Positions 1 to 6,536 of a stretch of DNA of 9,281 nt are shown here, in pieces; the first letter of the stretch is position 1, and every line of letters begins with the position of its first letter. The position numbers and the translations under genes were made by a program. The stretch comes from Candidatus Aminicenantota bacterium (GTDB lineage: Bacteria; Acidobacteriota; Aminicenantia; Aminicenantales; Aminicenantaceae), in NCBI GenBank assembly GCA_030607635.1, contig JAUWJP010000045.1:1-9281 (forward strand), read 5' to 3'. Below the pieces are notes generated by a model that did no database searches, was not told the DNA's origin, and worked only from the letters and a program-made list of their open reading frames with translations.

Positions 1-504
1 ATACAGGAATCCGAACTGGAAACAAAAGGCACGGAGACTATCCGGCAGTTGCGGCAGAAAAACGAAGAAAAGATGCTGGCTGATCTGGGAAAAAAGTTGT
101 CGGGATTGGACGGGCTGGTGGAAATATTCAGTACATGCATTGGCTCCCACGGATGCCGTTCAGTCTGCCCGATTTGTTACTGCCGCTTGTGTGAATTTGA
201 TGCTCCCTGTAGCGAATATGAGGCGGAAAAGTATGAGATGGAGCTGCGCAAGAGGGGAGGCGTAAGAATACCCCCGGGCTCCATAACCTTCCAGATAGGC
301 CGGATGATCCATATAGGCCTTTCCTGTGTAGGATGCGGGATGTGCAGTGACGTGTGTCCTGCCGATATTCCAGTTGCGAGTATTTTCAGGAAAGCGGGAA
401 AGGCGGTCCAGGATGTGTTCAAATATATACCCGGAAAGGACGTTGAGGATAAAATCCCTGTTACGACATTTGAAGAAGAAGAATTGACAAGTGTAGAGGA
501 TTAA
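1..504 (+). CDS. FdhB/FrhB-like Fe-S subunit, C-terminal part (5' truncated by window)
   Basis: The frame is open from base 1 to a TAA at 502-504, so the gene starts upstream of the window; an in-frame TTG at 49 is not a credible start. The visible 167 residues hold two ferredoxin-type cysteine clusters. The first is C-x5-C-x3-CPICYC-x2-C around 136-198, and the second is a complete CVGCGMCSDVCP motif followed by ADIPV around 331-372. The arrangement (first cluster, linker with RIPPGSITFQIGRM, second cluster, then KYIPG and an acidic EEEEL tail) is typical of coenzyme F420 hydrogenase/formate dehydrogenase beta-subunit C-termini, which pass electrons between flavin or formate dehydrogenase and Hdr/hydrogenase modules in the cytoplasm. 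In the first motif the usual second Cys appears to be Ser (TCC, 145-147). Family placement is by recalled motif similarity; the exact partner enzyme cannot be told from this fragment. Confidence 0.8.
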   Translation: MQESELETKGTETIRQLRQKNEEKMLADLGKKLSGLDGLVEIFSTCIGSHGCRSVCPICYCRLCEFDAPCSEYEAEKYEMELRKRGGVRIPPGSITFQIGRMIHIGLSCVGCGMCSDVCPADIPVASIFRKAGKAVQDVFKYIPGKDVEDKIPVTTFEEEELTSVED

Positions 505-615
505 GAGGGTTGTGCATATTGTGTTGAATTTTGTCCTTATCAGGCAATTACATTAATCCAGTATATGAGAGAAAGCTCAGCAAAAAAGACAATTGAAGTC
601 GTTAAATCTTGCCTC
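505..615 (+). pseudogene. Ferredoxin-like remnant (HdrA/polyferredoxin type)
   Basis: Immediately after the TAA of the FdhB-like gene the same frame stays open to 663. It reads EGCAYCVEFCPYQAITLIQY, followed by MRESSAKKTIEV, and then degenerates. C-x2-C-x3-CP with a following AI is the core of a [4Fe-4S] ferredoxin domain, and the spacing resembles the C-terminal ferredoxin domains of HdrA-like proteins. The expected second cluster after the EV is not recognisable (only a lone Cys). There is no start codon or ribosome binding site for this stretch. I read it as a leftover from a larger gene joined here by recombination. A readthrough extension of the FdhB-like protein is possible but less likely, because the acidic tail before the stop looks like a natural end. 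Confidence 0.55.
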
Positions 616-621
616 TCTGGT

Positions 622-765
622 CTATTTCATCCGCCCTGTTTTTCTTACCTGGTCTTTTTTTAAATCCTCCCTGATCATTCTTATTCCGGTCGATATACCT
701 GTACCGGAAATCAGCTTTTATCTTGGTCCCTTCTCCCTTTTTAGATTTTATGGAAAGGTGAACTA
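622..765 (-). pseudogene. Decayed partial copy of the hydrogenase-operon HATPase gene
   Basis: On the minus strand this region matches the 3' part of the intact HATPase gene at 4922-5452 in two blocks. Bases 686-760 match about 5126-5200, with roughly 8 differences in 75. Bases 653-687 match about 4932-4966, with about 2 differences in 35. The approximately 160 bases that separate the blocks in the intact gene are missing, and the junction shifts the reading frame. Readable pieces are KKGEGTKIKADF in one frame and GIRMIREDLKKD in another, ending at a TAG (622-624). The N-box and G-boxes are absent, so it cannot encode an ATPase. The extent beyond about 760 is uncertain because similarity fades. 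It lies convergent to the FdhB-like gene, just as the intact copy lies convergent to the response-regulator gene. Confidence 0.8.
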
Positions 766-832
766 ACTCAGATGTGTGATTCTGAAGGCAAGAAAGTTCT
801 TTAAGGAGGAATGTTAAGAAGAAATAAAAATT

Positions 833-862
833 TTTACTAAAGAATTAGTTTTTATATATAAT
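833..862 (+). promoter_or_regulatory. Candidate sigma-70-type promoter for the kinase/NtrC operon
   Basis: TATAAT at 857-862 is a perfect -10 hexamer, with TTTACT (four of six matches to TTGACA) at 833-838 and an 18-base spacer. It sits about 22 bases before the TTG start of the histidine kinase, in an AT-rich stretch. The upstream DNA (622-765) is relic sequence, so this is the likeliest promoter for the pair. AT-rich DNA yields such matches by chance, hence moderate confidence. Confidence 0.5.
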
Positions 863-870
863 AGTATAAG

Positions 871-876
871 AAGGAG
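871..876 (+). promoter_or_regulatory. Ribosome binding site deciding a TTG start
   Basis: AAGGAG is followed after eight bases by TTG at 885. The next in-frame ATG codons lie inside the first PAS domain, so the rare TTG start is preferred for the histidine kinase. Confidence 0.7.
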
Positions 877-884
877 AAATTGTC

Positions 885-2405
885 TTGAAAAAGGAAGATG
901 AAATCACAAAAGAATTCTTAGAAAATGTCTTGGAAAGCATGGATGGGGGAGTCTTTGCTATAGATAAAAATGGCAGGATCACCTTATTTAATCGTTCTGC
1001 TGAAGAGATTACCGGTTTCAAGAGAGAGGAAGTACTGAATAAGGAATGTTGTCATATTCTTAAGAGTGATCTCTGCAAAGAAAAATGTCCTTTAAAAGAA
1101 GTCTTAGAAATTGGAAAACCGGTTTTCAATTATGAGATTATGATCGCCACTAAAGCGGGGAATAAAGTTCCTGTAAACATTACGACTTCGCCATTGCGAT
1201 CCAGCAATAATGAGATAATCGGCGCTGTAGAAAACTTCAGGGATTTAACCAAACATAAGGGATTATGGGGAAAGTTGCGGCAGGAAAGAAACAAAGCACA
1301 GCAATACCTCAATATAGCGGGAGTTATAATAGTAGCCATTAATGATGAGGGAATAGTCTCCCTTATCAACAGAGAAGGGTGCGATGTTTTAGGATACAAA
1401 GAAGAAGAAATCCGCGGCAAAAACTGGTGTGATTTATGTGTCCCGGAAAGAATGAGGAAAGAAAGAAAAGATACTTTTAAAAAAGTGATGGCTGGAGAAA
1501 AAAAGGAAATTGAAGACTATGAAAACTCAATTTTGACCAAATCTGGCGAGGAAAGGATTATAGCCTGGCACAATACTACATTAACAGATGATAAGGGCCG
1601 TATCATTGGCACTCTTAGTTCAGGAAAAGACATTACCCAGCGTAAGCAAACTGAGGAAGAATTGAACAGATCTGAAAAGTTAGTCTCCTTAGGTCAATTA
1701 GCCGCCAGCGTTGCTCACGAAGTGAATAATCCGTTAGCCGGTATCATGATCTATATAAAACTTTTTCTCAAGAAATATAAAGAAAAAAAGCTACAGGCTG
1801 AAAATACTGAAAAGCAGCTCTTGAAGATGGAGAAAGAACTGGACAGAACTACGCGGATAATCAGAAATCTTCTCGATTTCGCACGCCAGTCAGAACCAAA
1901 CATAAGGCCAGTCGATATGAATAAGGTATTAGAGGCAGCCTTATTATTAGTCGGACATCAAATTAGCCTTGAAAATATAAAGCTTGAGAAGAAATCAGAG
2001 GCGCATCTTCCTCTTATTCTTGCGGATTTTGACAAAATACAGCAGGTATTGATAAATATCATCATGAATGCGATTCAGTCTATGCCTGATGGTGGTAACT
2101 TAACAATCGCCACATCGGTTGTTAAAGGCATTAGAATCGGTGAATTACCCAAAGATGCCGTTAGAATTGAAATCAGGGATACAGGAGTTGGTATTACTAA
2201 AGAAAATATGAGTAAACTTTTCACACCGTTCTTCACTACTAAAGAAAAGGGCAAAGGTGTGGGACTTGGACTTTCGGTTGTTCATGGGATTATTGAGCAG
2301 CATAATGGAAAGATAATAGTAGACAGTGAGCCAAATGTAGGAACAACGTTTTCGATATATCTGGAGGTTATGGATGAAAAAAAGGACAAAAATACTCGTC
2401 GTTGA
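885..2405 (+). CDS. PAS-PAS sensor histidine kinase, cytoplasmic
   Basis: This 506-residue kinase should autophosphorylate on His and pass phosphate to the NtrC-type regulator encoded immediately downstream. Domains in order: PAS 1 (about residues 10-120), PAS 2 (about 135-255), HisKA with the AHEVNNPL H-box (His278 by codon position 1716), and HATPase with N-box NIIMNAIQ, G1 DTGVGI, F-box FTPFF and G2 GVGLGL. I see no hydrophobic membrane segment or signal peptide, so it senses an internal cue. PAS 1 carries a cluster of cysteines (ECCHI, then DLCKEKCPL), and PAS 2 has two more (NWCDLCVP). These could serve redox or metal sensing, though no ligand is shown. The TTG start is supported by AAGGAG eight bases upstream. 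The 3' end overlaps the regulator by 32 bases, so the two are co-transcribed and translationally coupled. The TGA at 2403-2405 acts as a normal stop. Confidence 0.93.
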   Translation: MKKEDEITKEFLENVLESMDGGVFAIDKNGRITLFNRSAEEITGFKREEVLNKECCHILKSDLCKEKCPLKEVLEIGKPVFNYEIMIATKAGNKVPVNITTSPLRSSNNEIIGAVENFRDLTKHKGLWGKLRQERNKAQQYLNIAGVIIVAINDEGIVSLINREGCDVLGYKEEEIRGKNWCDLCVPERMRKERKDTFKKVMAGEKKEIEDYENSILTKSGEERIIAWHNTTLTDDKGRIIGTLSSGKDITQRKQTEEELNRSEKLVSLGQLAASVAHEVNNPLAGIMIYIKLFLKKYKEKKLQAENTEKQLLKMEKELDRTTRIIRNLLDFARQSEPNIRPVDMNKVLEAALLLVGHQISLENIKLEKKSEAHLPLILADFDKIQQVLINIIMNAIQSMPDGGNLTIATSVVKGIRIGELPKDAVRIEIRDTGVGITKENMSKLFTPFFTTKEKGKGVGLGLSVVHGIIEQHNGKIIVDSEPNVGTTFSIYLEVMDEKKDKNTRR

Positions 2406-3726
2406 CGATGAAGATATAGTTAGAGAATCACTCCGCGACTGGCTGGACGGAGTTGGTTATAAAGTGGATATTGCCGAATCTGGAGATAAAGCTCTCAAGA
2501 TAATCAAGCATAAGAAGATTAAAATTATGATTGCCGACCTGATCATGCCAGGCATAAACGGTATCGAACTAATGAAAAAAGCAAGAGAAATAGTTCCTAC
2601 AATCTCAACGGTCATTATAACGGCTCACGGAACAATTCAAACAGCAATAACCGCGATAAGAGAAGGCGCTTACGATTACGTTGAAAAGCCGTTCTGCCCG
2701 GAAAAAGTTGAGCTTCTCATAAAAAACTTAGTGGAACACCAGGATCTGGTTGAGGAAAACATCTCACTGCGGCGGAAGATCGAAGACAAATTCCATTTTG
2801 AGGGTATCGTCGCCAAAAGCCCTAAGATGCTGAAGATAATCGAACTTGTTAAAACCGTAGCCCCGACCAATGCTACGATATTAATTATCGGAAAAACTGG
2901 TACAGGCAAGGAAGTTATCGCCCGGGCCATTCACCATCAAAGTCCGCGTCGGAACAGGCCTTTCATTGCCACAAGTTGCGCAGCTCTTCCAGAAAGCTTG
3001 CTGGAGAGTGAGCTTTTCGGTCATGAAAGAGGATCTTTTACAGGAGCTGTAGAAAGAAAAAAAGGCAAGTTCGAGGCGGGAGACAAAGGCACTTTATTTC
3101 TTGATGAGATAGGCGAAATAAACGCCAATACCCAGATTCATCTCCTTAGGGTGCTCGAAGAGAAAAAGATTATCAGAGTTGGCGGCAATGAAGAGATTAA
3201 TGTTGATGTACGTGTCATAGCTGCTACAAACAGAAATTTGAAAGTTAGTATTAACCAAGGAAGGTTCAGAGAGGACCTGTATTACAGATTGAATGTAGTA
3301 ACCATAGACCTCCCCCCGCTTAAGGACAGAATGGAGGATATCCTCCCCCTGGCTGAGCATTTCTTAAAAAAGTATGCTGAGGAAAACAATAAAAGGATCA
3401 AAAGTTTTTCTGATGATGTAGTTAAATTTATGCTGAATTACTTATGGCCCGGTAATGTTAGGGAGTTAGAAAACATGATCGAACGCGGTGTAATTCTTTC
3501 GAAAAATACTGCAATCACTCTGGATGAACTTCCACAGGACATTATTCATCCAACTCCTGTAGAAGGAAAAACCGTCGAGGCGGTGACGAGAAATCATGTT
3601 ATTAATGTGCTTGAGGAAACAAAAGGCAATATTACCAAGGCAGCGAATATACTCGGTATTCGGCGGATGACTCTTTATAATAAGCTAAAAAAATATAACT
3701 ACACCGTCAATAAATTAGACGCATAA
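2374..3726 (+). CDS. NtrC-family sigma-54-dependent response regulator
   Basis: A 450-residue transcription activator that would bind enhancer sites and use ATP to open sigma-54 RNA polymerase complexes. The receiver domain (about 1-120) has the acidic VVDDED pocket, phospho-acceptor Asp55 in IADLIMPG, and the Lys in EKPF. The AAA+ domain (about 145-385) has Walker A GKTGTGKE (173-180), the sigma-54 contact loop GSFTGA (220-225, a common Ser variant of GAFTGA), Walker B GTLFLDEI, and the GRFREDLYYRLNV arginine-finger region. The C-terminus is a Fis-type helix-turn-helix (around NITKAANILGI, then MTLYNKL). ATG 2374 is preceded by GGAGGT five bases upstream. It is partnered by overlap with the PAS kinase. 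A sigma-54 promoter lies about 125 bases downstream of its stop, ahead of the next gene, which is a plausible direct target. Confidence 0.95.
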   Translation: MKKRTKILVVDDEDIVRESLRDWLDGVGYKVDIAESGDKALKIIKHKKIKIMIADLIMPGINGIELMKKAREIVPTISTVIITAHGTIQTAITAIREGAYDYVEKPFCPEKVELLIKNLVEHQDLVEENISLRRKIEDKFHFEGIVAKSPKMLKIIELVKTVAPTNATILIIGKTGTGKEVIARAIHHQSPRRNRPFIATSCAALPESLLESELFGHERGSFTGAVERKKGKFEAGDKGTLFLDEIGEINANTQIHLLRVLEEKKIIRVGGNEEINVDVRVIAATNRNLKVSINQGRFREDLYYRLNVVTIDLPPLKDRMEDILPLAEHFLKKYAEENNKRIKSFSDDVVKFMLNYLWPGNVRELENMIERGVILSKNTAITLDELPQDIIHPTPVEGKTVEAVTRNHVINVLEETKGNITKAANILGIRRMTLYNKLKKYNYTVNKLDA

Positions 3727-3850
3727 TGTCCATATAATTGACACCTCCTTCCTTTTTGATCGTCTTCCAGCAAATCTGGTCTTTATCGTAATCCATTTAT
3801 TTTTATAGGTTTAGCGCAGTTCTTAAAATAATGTTCGAATTATGCTTATT

Positions 3851-3866
3851 TGGCACACTACTTGCT
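3851..3866 (+). promoter_or_regulatory. Sigma-54 (-24/-12) promoter
   Basis: TGGCAC at 3851-3856, five bases, then TTGCT at 3862-3866. The -24 GG and -12 GC dinucleotides are exactly 12 bases apart, matching the consensus TGGCAC-N5-TTGCW. It lies in the 237-base gap between the NtrC-type gene and the Cys-rich response regulator, and predicts a transcript start near 3877, with a leader of roughly 87 bases before the ATG at 3964. The rest of the gap holds no gene. A dyad-like stretch around TTCGAA (about 3828-3843) could be an activator site, but that is weak. Confidence 0.8.
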
Positions 3867-3963
3867 GTATAAACATAATGAAATGACCGATTCCAAAAGG
3901 ATAGTTACTCTCGTCAAAGCAGTCCTTGTGGAAATAGGTTAAAAAAAAGATTGGAGGTTAGCC

Positions 3964-4788
3964 ATGGAAAAAGAAAATATGTTGGTTGTAGAAGACGAGG
4001 ATATTATGCGGGAGGCATTATCCGATTACTTTTCAGACGTTGGCCACAAGGTCGATACTGCCAATAATGGTGATAAGGCATTGGAAAGTTTGAATTTAAC
4101 AGATTACAATGTCATGATAGTCGATCTTAAGTTACCAGGTCGCGATGGGCTTTCTGTACTAAAAGATATAAGAACGAAGAACCCGAAAGCCAAAGTTATT
4201 ATCATCACGGCGTATCCCTCGATTGAAACTGCAAAGGAGGCTATACGTGGTGGTGCTACTGATTACTTGCCGAAACCTATTGAGCTCGACTATCTTGAAA
4301 CCATAATCAGGCAATCTTACGAAATTGAAGAGACCCCTGTTCTGCCTGTTGAAGAACCACCTGTTGAAGAAGCAATAGTTGAGGAACCTATCGTTGAAGA
4401 GGAAATTGTTACCCCCTGCATCTGGATGCAAGCAGGCATAGTAAATAAAAGGATGTGTACCCTCGGTTATCAATGTAATACTGCATGTGATTTTCATGTA
4501 GCGATGATGAAAAAAGAGAAATTTAGAGATGATCCAAGGATAAAACCTTTCCTCGACAAACTCTACTCTCAATTAGGAAAAAAACAATGCAGATATGCCA
4601 TGAGTGGAGAGATCTCTCTCCGATCCTGCGATAGACTTTATAAATGCGAGAGCTGCGAATTTCATCAAACAATGGAGGATGAAGTAGACCGCCAACTTGC
4701 CATCAGGGATGCACGCCAAAAAAGGATACGCGCTAAGAAAACCGACAGAGTGGCAACGGTGTATAATTCGGTCCGGAAGGACCACTAA
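3964..4788 (+). CDS. Orphan response regulator with two C-terminal cysteine modules
   Basis: A 274-residue protein with a receiver domain (about 1-120): VVEDED acidic pocket, phospho-acceptor Asp in IVDLKLPG, and LPKP Lys. Then come a Pro/Glu/Val-rich linker (about 125-150) and two tandem cysteine modules. Module 1 is C152-x12-C165-x5-C171-x3-C175-DFH; module 2 is C209-x12-C222-x5-C228-x2-C231-EFH. Each also has Gly six residues after the first Cys, Tyr two residues before the third, and Met a few residues after the last. There is no helix-turn-helix or enzyme domain that I recognise. Similar Cys motifs (C-x-W...Y-x-C-x2-C-x-F-D) occur, as I recall, in signalling and GcvH-like proteins of anaerobes; metal or Fe-S binding is inference. 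The receiver resembles that of the upstream NtrC-type protein (DED-I-x-RE, V-x-KVD, GDKAL), suggesting duplication. GGAGG sits six bases before the ATG. Likely transcribed from the sigma-54 promoter upstream. Confidence 0.9.
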   Translation: MEKENMLVVEDEDIMREALSDYFSDVGHKVDTANNGDKALESLNLTDYNVMIVDLKLPGRDGLSVLKDIRTKNPKAKVIIITAYPSIETAKEAIRGGATDYLPKPIELDYLETIIRQSYEIEETPVLPVEEPPVEEAIVEEPIVEEEIVTPCIWMQAGIVNKRMCTLGYQCNTACDFHVAMMKKEKFRDDPRIKPFLDKLYSQLGKKQCRYAMSGEISLRSCDRLYKCESCEFHQTMEDEVDRQLAIRDARQKRIRAKKTDRVATVYNSVRKDH

Positions 4789-4803
4789 ACCCGATTTATT
4801 AGC

Positions 4804-4893
4804 AAAAAGGGGACAGACTACTTTTTTTGTATAAATAGTCCACCAGGAAAGAAAATCTTCTTCCCTCCAGAAAAAGTAGCCTGTCCCCTTTTT
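4804..4893. repeat. Long imperfect inverted repeat between convergent genes
   Basis: Two 23-base arms (4804-4826 and 4871-4893) are complementary with one mismatch, around a 44-base centre. The core is GGGGACAGACTAC facing GTAGCCTGTCCCC, with A- and T-tracts at the outer and inner edges. It fills most of the 133-base gap between the convergent Cys-rich regulator and HATPase genes. The T-tracts on both strands would let it act as a bidirectional terminator. The GGGGACAG core resembles short palindromes scattered in many bacterial genomes, often linked to REP-associated (IS200-like) transposases; that link is from memory and no transposase is in this window. Confidence 0.75.
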
Positions 4894-4921
4894 TTCCTCT
4901 TTCCAGGGGAAGCTCTTGTAT

Positions 4922-5452
4922 TTATTTTATATCTTTTTTTAAATCTTCCCTGATCATTCTTATCCCAGCAGGAGAATTTATCGGCGCCTCCTTGAGTTGA
5001 GCTTTTATTTTCCTCGTGTCTAAACTGTACTTGTGACTATTCTTTTTATGCAAATAGATTAGATATATTTCAGGATTTCCTATAACGATGGTGATTATCG
5101 TCTGACCCATATCGCCCAAAGGCTTCCGGTCGATATGGCTGTACTGGAAATCAGCTTTTATCTTGGTCCCCTCTCCCTTTTCAGATTGTAAGGAAAAGTG
5201 ACCGTTCGCTGCTTTGGCTGCTTCTGATAAAAGAGACAATCCAAAACCAAAGCGGCGAACCGTTTTAGTGGTGTAAAAGGGATCGAGTGCCTTTTTGCGA
5301 GTTTCTTCGTCCATGCCTGTACCATTGTCGATGACTTCGACAGACAGCAAATCCTTCTTTTTATCCTCTGATATTCTTATTTCAATCTTATCTGCTCTGG
5401 CGGCCACAGAATTTTCGACGATATCTAAAATGTGTAAAGAGAGATCTTCCAT
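4922..5452 (-). CDS. Stand-alone HATPase (histidine-kinase-like ATP-binding protein)
   Basis: A 176-residue GHKL ATPase. N-box HILDIVENSVAA (about 7-18), G1 DNGTGMD (about 42-48), an F-box-like DPFYTTK (about 57-63) and G2 FGFGLSL (about 68-74) are all present, so ATP binding is likely. There is no HisKA dimerisation/phospho-His domain, so it is not a complete kinase. The C-terminal ~65 residues form an extra region I do not recognise. Such short ATPases are common in [FeFe]-hydrogenase accessory operons next to PHP and DRTGG genes, where they are thought to be regulatory. The ATG follows the PHP stop by six bases, and it is the last gene of the minus-strand operon. A decayed partial copy of its 3' half lies at 622-765. 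Confidence 0.9.
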   Translation of the reverse strand: MEDLSLHILDIVENSVAARADKIEIRISEDKKKDLLSVEVIDNGTGMDEETRKKALDPFYTTKTVRRFGFGLSLLSEAAKAANGHFSLQSEKGEGTKIKADFQYSHIDRKPLGDMGQTIITIVIGNPEIYLIYLHKKNSHKYSLDTRKIKAQLKEAPINSPAGIRMIREDLKKDIK

Positions 5453-5458
5453 CGAAAT

Positions 5459-6190
5459 TTAGTGAATCAATTTTCTCCCGTCTTCATTTTTCAAAGCTTT
5501 TTTTATCTCGGCTAAGGTGCTGTCTTTGAGCAGGAAAGATGTAAAAGCTTTGCCTATGTCATCAGGATAATGGGCATCAGAAGAGCAGGTGATCGGATAA
5601 TCATTTGAATACCTTTTTTTTGCCTCTTCGGGAGTGATTGCACGAGAGATTTCTAAAGCATCCAATTCCAAATTATCGGGGATGAATCCCAGTTGGCCGA
5701 TAATGCTGAAGGATTCTCGATCTATATGGGAGGCGATGGCTATCCCGTTTAAAGAGTGAATGGTTTTAATGATTTTTTCAAGAGGAATAGTCGTGGCTCC
5801 GATCAAGAGTTTATTATTAAGACCCAGCACTTCCTCTTTTTCATTCACGATGACTTGCATCCCAAAGGCTTCTTCGTCATTTTCTCCAGGCAAATTTTCG
5901 TAGACATATTCCTGGAGTTTTAGAGCGTTTTCTATCTCGTCAAAAAGGGCCAAGACATGGACTTCCTCTTGAGAAGTCACTTCCATGCCAGGTAAGACAT
6001 TAATCTTCATCTTCTTGGCAGCATTCATTGTGGCTAGAGAATTTTCTGATGAATTATGATCACAGATGCCTATGATATCTATTTCTTTTTTCTTTGCCGC
6101 TGTGAGTATTCGTATTGGAGACATATCCAGTTCGGTGCAGGGAGAAAGGCAGGTGTGGATATGCAAATCCGCTTTGAAAGGTCTGAGCAT
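5459..6190 (-). CDS. PHP-domain metal-dependent phosphoesterase
   Basis: A 243-residue protein of the PHP (polymerase and histidinol phosphatase) family. Metal-binding motifs appear in order: DLHIHT with HxH at residues 10 and 12, GICDHNS, GMEVTSQEEVH, ASHID, and CSSDAHYPDD near the C-terminus. These are the expected ligands of a trinuclear metal site that hydrolyses phosphoesters. The substrate is unknown. The family occurs as an accessory gene in hydrogenase operons with DRTGG and HATPase genes, as here. Start ATG 6190 lies nine bases after the DRTGG stop; no strong Shine-Dalgarno sequence is visible, so translational coupling is likely. About the usual length for small PHP proteins; no truncation seen. 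Confidence 0.92.
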   Translation of the reverse strand: MLRPFKADLHIHTCLSPCTELDMSPIRILTAAKKKEIDIIGICDHNSSENSLATMNAAKKMKINVLPGMEVTSQEEVHVLALFDEIENALKLQEYVYENLPGENDEEAFGMQVIVNEKEEVLGLNNKLLIGATTIPLEKIIKTIHSLNGIAIASHIDRESFSIIGQLGFIPDNLELDALEISRAITPEEAKKRYSNDYPITCSSDAHYPDDIGKAFTSFLLKDSTLAEIKKALKNEDGRKLIH

Positions 6191-6199
6191 AAATTAATC

Positions 6200-6535
6200 T
6201 TATGAACTTATCAATTCATACAATTTGCCTGAAACTTCATAGGCCGTTTCTTCACTGCCAAGGAGGGGCACATTTTCCTCCTTTGCTTTTTGAAGTGTGT
6301 CTTCATCAGGTTCACGGTTATTGACGATGATTATCCCAGACAGGTCTTTCAATTTGGCCACAGCGATAATATTCTGATGCGTCTGCAGAGTGATCCAGAG
6401 GTTACCTTCTTTACTGTTGGCAATTGCATCGCTGAGCATGTCGCTTGTGTATCCTCCTGTAACCTCCATATCTAATTTATCTTGGTCCATCAAAACTTTT
6501 AACTGTAATTTTTCAATGATTTCTTTAAGTTTCAT
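6200..6535 (-). CDS. DRTGG-domain protein (second copy)
   Basis: A 111-residue protein beginning MKLKEIIEKLQLKVL. The ATG at 6535 follows the preceding TAA after a single base and has AAGGA about ten bases upstream, inside the end of the previous gene. A longer frame reaching 6706 overlaps the previous gene and is an artefact. The sequence shows an EVTGGYTSDMLSDAIAN stretch and a following beta/alpha pattern ending EENVPLLGSEETAYEVSGKLYEL, which matches DRTGG domains (a fold found in PTA/CBS-containing and hydrogenase-operon proteins, proposed to bind ligand or protein partners). It is a paralogue of the 8353-8733 product: both have (M)xLKEIxExL, GGxxxDMLSD-like and GIPLL/NVPLL elements. The role is presumed regulatory. 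Confidence 0.85.
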   Translation of the reverse strand: MKLKEIIEKLQLKVLMDQDKLDMEVTGGYTSDMLSDAIANSKEGNLWITLQTHQNIIAVAKLKDLSGIIIVNNREPDEDTLQKAKEENVPLLGSEETAYEVSGKLYELISS

Positions 6536-6536
6536 T

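Noticed and set aside
811..840. Mini-frame ATG TTA AGA ... TAC TAA just after a strong AAGGAGG
   Set aside because: The ATG is only a base or so from the Shine-Dalgarno sequence, the peptide would be nine residues with no leader-peptide logic, and it overlaps the -35 region of the candidate promoter. Probably chance or a remnant.
1564..1580. TGGCAC inside the kinase gene as a sigma-54 site
   Set aside because: No TTGC at the right distance, and it is within coding sequence.
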